Below, one piece after another: positions 27,290 to 35,234 of a stretch of 54,902 bases of DNA. The stretch is from NCBI RefSeq assembly GCF_014323725.1, contig NZ_JABVED010000027.1, positions 1-54,902 of the forward strand. Direction: 5' to 3'. The translations under genes and the position numbers were made by a program. Under the pieces are notes generated by a model. That model searched no databases and was not told where the DNA came from. It saw nothing but the letters and a program-made list of their open reading frames with translations. The DNA is from Actinokineospora xionganensis. Its GTDB lineage: Bacteria > Actinomycetota > Actinomycetes > Mycobacteriales > Pseudonocardiaceae. Each line of letters opens with the position of its first letter. The first letter of the stretch is position 1.

Positions 27290-28779
27290 GCCATCTCCTG
27301 ACCGAGTTCGCGTGTGCAGACCTCTCGAACGAGGTCGGGAAAATCAGAGAACGGTTCCATTGTCAGCAACCGACCGACAATTTCCTTGCCGGACGTTCCT
27401 GAGCGTCTCATCGCTCGGACGACATCGTTCAGCACCGACCGGACCGTGTCCGGGGCGCTCTCCTCGAACGGTGCTGCTTGGCGGCCCTGCCCGTCCGCAT
27501 GGTTCAGGATGATCAGCGGTACCGGAACGGTTTCCTCCAGCAGCCTGACCAAGGCCTCGACGTCACCGCCGCCCGCAGTCGTGAGCAGGGCGGCCACCAG
27601 CGGGTGCTGACGATTGACCTGGTAGGCGATCTTTGTCCCACGCGCAACCTGCAGCCAGGCCTGGACCACGTCACCATGGCTGGCACGCTGAAGTACCTTG
27701 CCGCGGTGTCGGTAGACACTCGCCGACCGCAGCCGAACGACCTCCGCGATCCGCCGCAACTCGGGCACCAGCGCGCCCGGCGCGCGGGCCACCGACTTGC
27801 GGACGTCGATCTGCCAGTCGGAGTCCATGTGGTTGGGCAGGTCGAGCCGAATCCGGGCCAATGAGGTCAGCTCGTCCCGCCGGAATCCGAGCCCGAGCCA
27901 GTTCCCGGACACGATCAACCGTCGGTTCCGGTACACGTAGAAACCCTGCTGGGAAGCCCAGCCACGACGACCACCAGCGGTGGTGTGTTCCTGAGGGGGG
28001 AGCCGGCTCACATGCGGCAGGACGAACGACTTCACCCTGATCAACTCGCCCCGGTACGGCAATGACTCGTCCGTGACGACCTGGGTCGTCTCATGGGACT
28101 CAAGGAACGGGTCCCACGGCACGACGTTCCGGCCGTTCACCCGGATCGTGATCTGCCTGGGGCCTGTGACGTACCGATGGAAGGTCATCCCGAGATGCCT
28201 GGCAACTCGGTCAGCGATGTTGTAGAAGTGCCTCTCTGCCTGCTCGTTCTGCGGATCCGGCGAGACAACAAGTCGGTCCAGCAGTCGCCACAGCACCACC
28301 GTTCCCCGCTTGTCACCGTGCAGCTCGTCCCACAGGGCCCGGTCCCCGGATGTCAAGGCCGTCAGCAGCTGCCAGCCACCGACGCGGACGACATGGTCAA
28401 GATCCCACGTCCGAGCCGCCAACGATGATGTCGCTGTCGCCGACATGACGACCAAGCGCCGGCACTGCGAGAACGACGCGGTCTTGAGTCCGAGCCCGAA
28501 CCGCCCGAGATCACTCGCCTGTCTCGGCGTCGAAGGGCTGGTTGTGCCTGGCCGCATCGCCTCCCGGAGCCTCTCGGCGTCCATCCCAAGACCATCGTCG
28601 ACGATCGCGATCCATGACTCGCCGCCAGCCCAGCGCAGGCGGACGTCGACCGTTGTGGCTTTGGCTGTGATGCTGTTGTCGACCAGGTCTGCGACTGCGG
28701 TCTCGGTGGCGTACCCGAACGCGCGAAGCGACTCCACCAACGACTCTGCGCGAGGTTCGACGACCTCGTAACCGGTCAC
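27286..28779 (-). CDS. MORC/MutL-type GHKL ATPase
   Basis: A 497-residue protein. The Bergerat ATP-binding fold is clear: N box VADLVDNSITA (about 29-39), G1 IVDDGLGM (about 59-66) and G2 GRFGLGLKTASFS (about 92-104). A GHKL N-terminus, a transducer-like middle and no nuclease match the bacterial MORC ATPases described in restriction-modification-like gene sets. It probably forms an ATP-gated clamp on DNA. The GTG at 28779 overlaps the stop of the small upstream gene (GTGA), and its stop overlaps the Z1 start. Confidence 0.92.
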   Translation of the reverse strand: MTGYEVVEPRAESLVESLRAFGYATETAVADLVDNSITAKATTVDVRLRWAGGESWIAIVDDGLGMDAERLREAMRPGTTSPSTPRQASDLGRFGLGLKTASFSQCRRLVVMSATATSSLAARTWDLDHVVRVGGWQLLTALTSGDRALWDELHGDKRGTVVLWRLLDRLVVSPDPQNEQAERHFYNIADRVARHLGMTFHRYVTGPRQITIRVNGRNVVPWDPFLESHETTQVVTDESLPYRGELIRVKSFVLPHVSRLPPQEHTTAGGRRGWASQQGFYVYRNRRLIVSGNWLGLGFRRDELTSLARIRLDLPNHMDSDWQIDVRKSVARAPGALVPELRRIAEVVRLRSASVYRHRGKVLQRASHGDVVQAWLQVARGTKIAYQVNRQHPLVAALLTTAGGGDVEALVRLLEETVPVPLIILNHADGQGRQAAPFEESAPDTVRSVLNDVVRAMRRSGTSGKEIVGRLLTMEPFSDFPDLVREVCTRELGQEMA

Positions 28780-29105
28780 GGTTCCGCCCGAAGACGACGT
28801 TCGAACGGCCACATAAGTCGTAGCCGCCTGTTGTCGCGAGTCACGGTCCAGGCGTGGAGGACGTCCGCGCCGCGGGTGCGTGCGGTGATTCGCCCACGAA
28901 GCCAGCGCGCCTCCTTCGCGAGGCGACAAGCGGCGACACCGATCCTGCGGAGGTGACCACAAACGGCGATCGGCGGCACGCCCCTCGGCTCGCTGGCGTA
29001 GACGTTCGACTCCGCGTCCAGCTCGGCGGGCGCGTCCAACGAGCTCGGCAAGGCTGCTGTGCCGGCTGAATCCGGGTTGACGATCTCGTAGTCGATGTTG
29101 TTCAT
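28776..29105 (-). CDS. Small unknown first gene of the MORC/Z1 operon
   Basis: A 109-residue protein, not recognised. The N-terminus is acidic (MNNIDYEIVNPDSAG). The C-terminus is strongly basic with many Arg residues (LAKEARWLRGRITARTRG, then WPFERRLRAEP), suggesting nucleic-acid contact. The ATG at 29105 follows GGGGG and a short spacer. Its stop overlaps the MORC start by GTGA, which supports it being a real coupled gene. It might be a regulator or accessory subunit. Confidence 0.6.
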   Translation of the reverse strand: MNNIDYEIVNPDSAGTAALPSSLDAPAELDAESNVYASEPRGVPPIAVCGHLRRIGVAACRLAKEARWLRGRITARTRGADVLHAWTVTRDNRRLRLMWPFERRLRAEP

Positions 29106-29256
29106 TTCAACCCCCGCGTCACCAGCCAACGCACCCCCGTCCGCGTCATGTCGACTCGACCGAACCAACCGACGCACCAGACTCCGGCGGACCAAGTGTA
29201 GGGACGCCGGGCAGCTCGGCCGCACCCTCTGGGCATAGCCACGCACAGAGCGTGAC

Positions 29257-29289
29257 GGATCACAGTTCGACGAACGCTCGATGTGATCC
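29257..29289. promoter_or_regulatory. Nested palindrome in divergent promoter of the MORC operon and methyltransferase
   Basis: Outer arms ggatcaca (29257-29264) and tgtgatcc (29282-29289) are perfect complements. Directly inside the left arm lies the smaller palindrome gttcg-a-cgaac (29265-29275). The site sits between the minus-strand operon start (29105) and the plus-strand methyltransferase (29482), where a control protein could repress both. No other gene is seen in 29106-29481. Confidence 0.45.
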
Positions 29290-29481
29290 AAACGTTACAC
29301 TGGGTGCTCGCCGCCCTAAACGGGAATCGTCGGACCCCATCGCTATCGTTACGAGTCGTCCATCGGCCCCGGTGACGGACCGCGAAGTCGACACCGGAGA
29401 TCATGGACGTTGTTGATCCAGGACGACGTCTGTGTTCTCCTGGTGCTCGTTGACGCAGGTGTTCGGGAAGGGTACAGGCGG

Positions 29482-31368
29482 GTGTCCATCTACGGGGTCA
29501 AGCTGCAACGCAGCGACGATCTGCGACTTGTCCGCCATCCTGATGGTTGTAGCGAGGACGCCTTCGAGCAGTGGTGTGCGCAAAGGCTGACCGAAGGTCA
29601 GCGGCTTGCTGTCGACCTCTTCTCCGGCGCTGGCGGGCTGAGTCTCGGACTGGAGGAGGCTGGCTGGACCGTCGCGGTCTCCGTCGACAACGACGAGAAG
29701 GCCGTGCAGACGCACAGCCACAACTTTCCCGGTTTGGCGCTGGATCTTGACCTCAGCGAGCCCTCACAACGTCACGAGCTCATCGAGCTCCTCAACAAGA
29801 CCGAGATCGATCTCCTCGCGGGGGGACCGCCTTGCCAACCGTTCAGTCGGGCTGGTCGCAGCAAGATCCGCAGCTTGGTGGTCGCCGGGCACCGCGAGGA
29901 ACATGACCATCGGCGTGAGCTGTGGCAGGCATTCCTCGACGTCGCACTGGCCGTACGACCTCGGGCCGTCCTGATGGAGAACGTTCCGGACATGGCGCTC
30001 GGTGACGACTTTGCAGTCGTGCGGACTATGGTCGACGCACTGGAACGCGGTGGCTACTACACCTCGTTCAGACTGGTCGATGCGTGGCGTTACGGCGTTC
30101 CCCAGCATCGCAAGCGCCTCATAGTTCTTGCTCGACGTGACGTCGAGGACTTCTCCTGGCCGGTCGAGCAGAGCAAGCAGCCAACACTGCGTGAGGCGAT
30201 CGGTGACCTCCCCGAACTCGGCGACACCACCGGCGGTCGCGAGCTGCCCTACAGCAAGCCCCGACGTCTGCCTCCCTTCGCAGAGATGATGCGAGCCGGT
30301 GCCCGGAACGGTGTCGTGTGGGACCACATGACCAGGCCGGTGCGTGACGACGACCGCAAGATCTTCGGAATGATGGACGCCTCCACCCTGTACGCCGACC
30401 TTCCCGCGGACTTGAGGCGCTACTCGGCCGAGACGTTCGATGACAAGTACAAGAAGCTCGACTGGGACTCGGTTAGTCGCTCCATCACCGCGCACATCGC
30501 CAAGGACGGATACTGGTACATCCATCCTGAGGAGCTGAGGACCCTCACGGTCCGCGAGGCCGCCCGAGTCCAGACCTTCCCCGACCGCTTCCGTTTCGCC
30601 GGTACCCGCAGCGACGCTTTCCGTCAGATCGGTAACGCCGTCCCTCCGCTGCTCGGGTGTGCCGCAGCGACGGCTCTCAGTCCAGTCCCGACACACGAAC
30701 GTTCCGGCGCACGGCAGGGGGAAGCGTCACGCTGGGTAGAGGCCAGGCAGGCGCTCACCAGCTGGGCAAAACAGCAACAGCGGGGCCCCAACTGGCATTC
30801 GCTGCCCGGTCAGGGCGTCACGCCGGTGGTGGCCGCGGTCGCAGCGCTCCTGATGAGTCGTTCCAACGCTCCGAAGGGTGCCGACCGGGCCATGGCCACG
30901 ATTCGAGGCCGTGCGCGACTGACCAAGGCGGAGCTCGACCAGATGCAGCAGGAACTCGCGACTCAAGCCGGACGTCAGGTGCTAGAGAGGTTCCGGCCAC
31001 TGCTGCCGAAGCGCAAGCTCTGGACGGACCCAGAGGCACTGGTCGAGCAGCTGACGATGAAGGCAGCGGAAGAGCGAACCTTCCGACTCCTGGCCGGCCA
31101 GGACGTTCTCCTTGCCTCCCAGACGACTCTCAGGGTTGCGGCACGAGTAGCCGGTAGCGACTCGGCCAAGACCAACAGGCTGAGCGACGGCCGTGTCGAC
31201 CTGGCCAGACTGGTCGGCGCCGGCCCCGAAGCGCCACTGCGCGCGGCTGCGCTCCGGCTGCTCGGCAGTACCGTGTGCAAGGCAGCCAGCACCGTATGCG
31301 GCGACTGCCCGCTCCGGCAGCAGTGTGTCGGCAACTCTGGTGAGCGTGCGGTGCAGACCCTGTTCTAG
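29482..31368 (+). CDS. DNA cytosine-5 methyltransferase fused to an endonuclease III-like domain
   Basis: A 628-residue protein. Methyltransferase motifs are complete: I VDLFSGAGGLSLG (about 44-56), IV GGPPCQPFSRAG with catalytic Cys118, VI MENVPD (165-170), VIII QHRKR (208-212) and X GNAVPP. From about residue 440 an endonuclease III-like helical region follows, ending in cysteines 599, 606, 609 and 615 with exact C-x6-C-x2-C-x5-C spacing, the iron-sulphur loop of that family. The usual catalytic VDTH appears replaced (SQTTLRV), so the tail may read rather than cut DNA. The GTG at 29482 has GGGAAGGG upstream. It protects host DNA beside the restriction operon. Confidence 0.9.
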   Translation: MSIYGVKLQRSDDLRLVRHPDGCSEDAFEQWCAQRLTEGQRLAVDLFSGAGGLSLGLEEAGWTVAVSVDNDEKAVQTHSHNFPGLALDLDLSEPSQRHELIELLNKTEIDLLAGGPPCQPFSRAGRSKIRSLVVAGHREEHDHRRELWQAFLDVALAVRPRAVLMENVPDMALGDDFAVVRTMVDALERGGYYTSFRLVDAWRYGVPQHRKRLIVLARRDVEDFSWPVEQSKQPTLREAIGDLPELGDTTGGRELPYSKPRRLPPFAEMMRAGARNGVVWDHMTRPVRDDDRKIFGMMDASTLYADLPADLRRYSAETFDDKYKKLDWDSVSRSITAHIAKDGYWYIHPEELRTLTVREAARVQTFPDRFRFAGTRSDAFRQIGNAVPPLLGCAAATALSPVPTHERSGARQGEASRWVEARQALTSWAKQQQRGPNWHSLPGQGVTPVVAAVAALLMSRSNAPKGADRAMATIRGRARLTKAELDQMQQELATQAGRQVLERFRPLLPKRKLWTDPEALVEQLTMKAAEERTFRLLAGQDVLLASQTTLRVAARVAGSDSAKTNRLSDGRVDLARLVGAGPEAPLRAAALRLLGSTVCKAASTVCGDCPLRQQCVGNSGERAVQTLF

Positions 31369-31790
31369 CCATCCCTGCTTCGTGTCGCCGCCAGCACCCG
31401 TTCGGCGGCGGCAGCTACGTCCCGTCTGATCTCGCATTCCCAGACCCGGACCACCTGCCAGTCGGCCATCTCGGCAGCTTGGTTGTTCCGGCGGTCGCGT
31501 TCGCGGTTCGTCAACAGCTTGTGCTCCCACCGCTCGGCGTTGGGGCCGCGGAACTGCGTGGGTGAGTGTTCGGGGCACCCATGCCAGAAGCATCCGTCAA
31601 CGAAAACGGCTAAGCGGTACCGAGGTAGGACAAAGTCAGGCGTACATCGTGGAGCCACGGACCGATGGACCCGGAACCGTAGTCCCAGAGCGTGTACTGC
31701 ACGGCGCAGCGCGAGTTCCGGTTTGGTGTCGCGCGTACGTCGGCCGCGCAGGTGCTGCCCCTTGACAGTCTGTGTCCATCCTTCGGGCAC
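31365..31790 (-). CDS. vsr: Very short patch repair (Vsr) endonuclease
   Basis: A 141-residue nuclease. The N-terminal RRTRDTKPELALRRAVH and the core CTPDFVLPRYRLAVFVDGCF followed by WHGCPEH are diagnostic of Vsr, including the catalytic Asp and the metal/zinc-binding Cys and His. The WEHKLLTNRERD block follows. It nicks T:G mismatches produced by deamination of 5-methylcytosine, which fits its convergent position against the methyltransferase, with which its 3-prime end overlaps by 3 bases. The length is normal. Confidence 0.95.
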   Translation of the reverse strand: MPEGWTQTVKGQHLRGRRTRDTKPELALRRAVHALGLRFRVHRSVAPRCTPDFVLPRYRLAVFVDGCFWHGCPEHSPTQFRGPNAERWEHKLLTNRERDRRNNQAAEMADWQVVRVWECEIRRDVAAAAERVLAATRSRDG

Positions 31791-31923
31791 GAAGCCCCCA
31801 ATCTTCGACGTCGGTTCACGCAGGTCCCAGCTCAGCGCGCACCGGCGTGTCCTTCACAGCCCGTTCTTACGGCCGGGCGGGCGCGCCATCGCGCGAACTG
31901 CCGAGATCGACGACCGCCTTGGC

Positions 31924-32571
31924 TTAGCTTTCGTCACCATCGTCGTCCGGCTCGACGTCTTCCTGCCGATCCTGCAGCTCAAGTGCCTGGGCCAGCCACG
32001 AGGGGTTCTCCATTGTTTCGAAGACAGCCCTGTCGTCCGCCATCAGCCTGGCCAGCTTGTGCAGGCCCATGACGGTCGGCGCGTACGCCGTGACAAGCCC
32101 CTCGTCATCTGTCTCCAGGCCACATTCCGCATGCTCGGCGTAGCCCACCAGCAGTTGCAGGCGATCGGGCTCGGTCGCAAGGCGAACCTGCGGCGCCCGC
32201 TCGGTCATGATGCCAGCGTGTCCGCGGCAGCTGTAGCAGGTGGCGTAGCCGGCGGCGGAGAGAACGAACACCAAGCCAGCGACTCCGACATCCATCCCCC
32301 GAAAGAGGTAGTCGAAGTCGTCGCCAGCCTCCTGCTCACTTGCCGAGTAAAGCAACTCGTCGAACTCTTTCGCGTCTTGAGTTGTCGCGGCGCGCTCAAG
32401 CCATTTCGCCTCGGCATCGAGGCATTCGACAGCTTCCTCCCAGGTGATGTCGAACTGGGGCTCGTAGTCCCTGACGAGTGAGAATCCTTCGACGACGCGC
32501 CGAGGAGTCATCCTCGTGAGTGCGGCGGGAAGAACCTGAATACGGGGCACGACATCGTAAGTTGGGATCAC
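31924..32571 (-). CDS. Hypothetical acidic protein with CYSCRGH motif
   Basis: A 215-residue protein, not recognised. An acidic, helical first half is followed by GLVFVLSAAGYATCYSCRGHAG, in which a Cys-x-x-Cys-Arg-Gly-His motif stands out, and an acidic C-terminus (DVEPDDDGDES). The GTG at 32571 gives MIPTYDVVPRIQVL; a GTG at 32613 is possible but adds a basic extension. It lies downstream of the Vsr gene on the same strand, and membership of the defence system is unproven. Confidence 0.6.
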   Translation of the reverse strand: MIPTYDVVPRIQVLPAALTRMTPRRVVEGFSLVRDYEPQFDITWEEAVECLDAEAKWLERAATTQDAKEFDELLYSASEQEAGDDFDYLFRGMDVGVAGLVFVLSAAGYATCYSCRGHAGIMTERAPQVRLATEPDRLQLLVGYAEHAECGLETDDEGLVTAYAPTVMGLHKLARLMADDRAVFETMENPSWLAQALELQDRQEDVEPDDDGDES

Positions 32572-32769
32572 GGCCTGATTGTTACCCTGCAGTTGTCTCC
32601 TCGTCGAGGCCACCCCACTGTCGCGGGCCGCCGTGGGTGCCGCCGACCCCTGCGCTCCTTGCCGTCGGAGGCGTGGGCCGAGGTATGGCAGGGCGACCGG
32701 CCCGTCCAGTTGGACGCAAGGCGGGAGTATCCGTAGATCCGCCTTCGACCGGGCAGAACAACGCTGGCC

Positions 32770-33010
32770 GCAGCGTGGGCGACAGGACAGCGCGGCTGTG
32801 GCACGCGACCGGGGATCTCCTCGATGAGATTCCCGCGGTCGGAGCCTGGAGTCGCGCCGTCGCCCTCGACGCGACCGGGACTCGGGTGGCCGTCGGTTTA
32901 GGAATCGGAATGATCACTGCCCATACCCATGGCGACCGGCTCGATAGTGGCTGAGTTACCGGGACACGCAGGCCGAATGCGGCAGCTCGGGCTTGCTCGG
33001 GGACCGGCTG
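32770..33010 (+). pseudogene. WD40-repeat remnant
   Basis: One frame reads GDRTARLWHATGDLLDEIP and then RAVALDATGTRVAVG. After a shift near 32920, another frame reads GSIVAELPGHAGRMRQLGLA. Together they form one and a half WD40 blades with no start and no continuation. It is a degenerate piece of a WD40 repeat protein. The remainder of 33011-33423 has scattered short frames that I do not call genes. Confidence 0.5.
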
Positions 33011-33423
33011 CTGTCCGCGGTAGCCGGTCGAACGGTTGGACTTTGGTGAGCCACGCCGCCCCGGCTCACCAAATTTCGAATCCACCCGTTGGAGACTCCA
33101 GCAGGTCGACGGCATCAACGCCCTGTCAGCGCTGGATGTTCGCCGCGCGATCGCTCTGGTGCGTCGATCCCCACTGATCGTTTAGTGGGTTCGCGGCAAA
33201 CGGCCCCGTAGCCGCGAAGCGGCGCGTGCGCGACATCCCGAGAGGCAGGGCGGCAGTGAGACACGGCGAATGCCTCGACTTTGTTGGCCGATCCGAAATT
33301 GCTGCGGCTGTGTGCACCACGTGGCCCAGAGCACTGGCCGCCACCGCCTGCGAGACCTGGCCCGCGACCCTGGCCGGTTGCCGAGACGGACAATCCCCGC
33401 CTCCGTTGAGGACCGGCATCCAT

Positions 33424-33466
33424 GTCGCGGCGGGACCGGTACTGCGATCTCCGGTCCCGTCGCGAC
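33424..33466. other. Long stem-loop upstream of the 33546 gene
   Basis: Sixteen-base arms at 33424-33439 and 33451-33466 pair at 15 of 16 positions around an 11-base loop. There is no T tract on either side, so it is not a classical terminator. It could be an operator, an mRNA leader structure for the following gene, or a mobile-element relic. Confidence 0.45.
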
Positions 33467-33545
33467 CCCTTGTCAGAGGCTGCCGGAGTGGACCACGTGA
33501 CCTCCGGCCCCGCCGTGACCCACCAACCGCATTGAGGAGACTGTC

Positions 33546-34010
33546 ATGGTTCAGACCGTCGAGCCCACGCCGTCGATCGCGCGCAGCATGTGCGAGAGCT
33601 ACCGAATCCTGTTCGGCTGGGCGACCAGCGTGGATCTTGAGTCGGGAGAATTGCAACTCGCGGTGGGCGACCCTGTCGACGCCCTCATCATTCCCGCAGG
33701 GTTCGCCGGTGAGGTCAACCTGATGCTGAAGGTCCGCATGCAGCGGGCTCCCGTCATCGTGGTTCCCGGCAGCCCGACGAAGTGGATGTTCCTGACTGGG
33801 CCGCGAACCCAGTTGCGTGAGTCGACGTTCGCCGCGATGGTGCGCAACCGCGTCGAGTGGCTGGACAAGGGATCGAAGATCATGTTGCCGGTCGGGCCGA
33901 CATCACCTGTGCGCTGGCTTGAAGGTGGCCCCACGGTAGGGCACGAACTTCCACTGTGGACAACGATCATTGCTGCTGCGCGGTCAGCGGCAGCGATGGG
34001 CGCGTGGTGA
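33546..34010 (+). CDS. Hypothetical 154-residue protein
   Basis: The ATG at 33546 has GAGGAGA eight bases upstream. The protein starts with CESYRILFGWATSVDLES, then ALIIPAGFAGEVNLML, VIVVPGSPTKWMFL and PVRWLEGGPTVG. This pattern is shared, to my memory, by small hypothetical proteins of Pseudonocardiaceae-type genomes and vaguely by the start of bifunctional primase-polymerase proteins. No catalytic residues are assigned. It is probably soluble. Confidence 0.6.
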   Translation: MVQTVEPTPSIARSMCESYRILFGWATSVDLESGELQLAVGDPVDALIIPAGFAGEVNLMLKVRMQRAPVIVVPGSPTKWMFLTGPRTQLRESTFAAMVRNRVEWLDKGSKIMLPVGPTSPVRWLEGGPTVGHELPLWTTIIAAARSAAAMGAW

Positions 34011-34346
34011 GTCCATGGTCTTCCGGACCGTTTGCGACTGCGTGCCGTGTCAATGTCGTCCCACTCGGCGCGCTGAGGCGGTAAGGACCAATCGCGGTTC
34101 TTATGGGCAACGACGACGGTCGTCGGGGTACGACTGCGGCGGTCGCGCTCGGCTTCCCCCTACGGTGATACTGCCGTCGGTCGGTGTTCTTGTCGTGCTG
34201 TCGAAGCAATGTGACGCTGTACCGCTCGCGCCGGGCGAGCAGCCGACCCTGCTCGGGGATCCCTGTGATTTGGACCTGCTTCGACGGGTGCTGCGCGGAC
34301 TTCGCCGTCTGTAGGCCGCGTCCGTCACGGGATCCGAAGTGGCGGC
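34011..34346. other. Intergenic region with no supportable gene
   Basis: A 336-bp stretch between a plus-strand gene and the end of the APH-like gene. Short open frames occur in several phases, but none has a ribosome site or recognisable sequence. Confidence 0.4.
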
Positions 34347-35234
34347 TCAGTAATAGGGCTTCCATGCTGCGTCGGATCGGTTTTCTCTCAGGGTCGCCAT
34401 CCGGTGGTGCCACTGTTCGGCCATTGCGGGGCGGTTTGCGAGGTCGGTGACGAGGTAGGTGACCATGACCAGCTCGCGGATGCGACGCAGCACCGGCCAC
34501 CAGGCGAGCCGGGTGACGTCTCGGCCGTAGGCGGCAGAGAATTCCGAGAGCGCGCCGACGGGCCCGAATCGCAGTGCACTCACCGCGGCCGGGGTGAGAT
34601 CCCAGTCGAGCGGTCCGTGCGCGATGTTGTCCAAGTCGCACAAGGCGAATTCGCCGTCGGTTGCGCGCAACAGGTTGGCGACGTGGGCGTCGCCGTGGAT
34701 GACGCCATGTGGCATTGCTGGCGCGACTGCTTGGTAGTCGCTTTCGGCGTCGATCCAGGCTTGGGAAAGCCACGCGTGGTCGGCGTCGTCGATGCCGTTT
34801 GCGTGATCGAGAAGTGTTCTGGCGTAAGCGAACTTGTCCCATCGGGGCAGCCAGTCGGGCGCGTCGAGATTGTGGATGGCACGTAAGGGCGCCGCGAGGT
34901 CCGCTGCGGCGAGGGCGGGCGGACGTTCGTAGGCCCGCCAGAATGTCGCGGCGTACCCGTTGCCCAGCACGGGTTGCGGCACTTCGTCGACGAGGGGGGC
35001 GATCGGCGCGCCGCGCTCGGCCAGCCAGGTCGCGACCCGCACCAGCCGTGCCGTGTGAGCGACGCGGTCGGGATACAGGCTGAGCCGAACGACGACCGGT
35101 GACGCCAGTTCGAATACCGCGTTCGACGAATAGGTGATTAACCGCGCCCCGGACGAGTCGAGCCCGACTTGGTCGCAGGCATCGGCCAGCGCGGCATCTA
35201 GCGCGGTGGTGAGCTGTGGAGTCAGCATGGTCAT
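34347..35234 (-). CDS. APH-family phosphotransferase
   Basis: A 295-residue kinase of the aminoglycoside/choline phosphotransferase fold. The catalytic loop is HGVIHGDAHVANLL and the metal-binding segment is ALCDLDNIAHGPLDWDL. The N-terminal lobe ends with YAATFWRAYERPP. The substrate is unknown; drug, sugar or choline-like metabolites are all possible. The ATG at 35234 overlaps the stop of the XRE regulator (ATGA), so the two are coupled, an arrangement common in actinomycetes. No truncation is seen. Confidence 0.85.
   Translation of the reverse strand: MTMLTPQLTTALDAALADACDQVGLDSSGARLITYSSNAVFELASPVVVRLSLYPDRVAHTARLVRVATWLAERGAPIAPLVDEVPQPVLGNGYAATFWRAYERPPALAAADLAAPLRAIHNLDAPDWLPRWDKFAYARTLLDHANGIDDADHAWLSQAWIDAESDYQAVAPAMPHGVIHGDAHVANLLRATDGEFALCDLDNIAHGPLDWDLTPAAVSALRFGPVGALSEFSAAYGRDVTRLAWWPVLRRIRELVMVTYLVTDLANRPAMAEQWHHRMATLRENRSDAAWKPYY

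Noticed and set aside
33226..33723. A plus-strand frame overlapping the start of the 33546 gene
   Set aside because: It has no ribosome site and no recognisable sequence, and overlaps a frame with a strong start.
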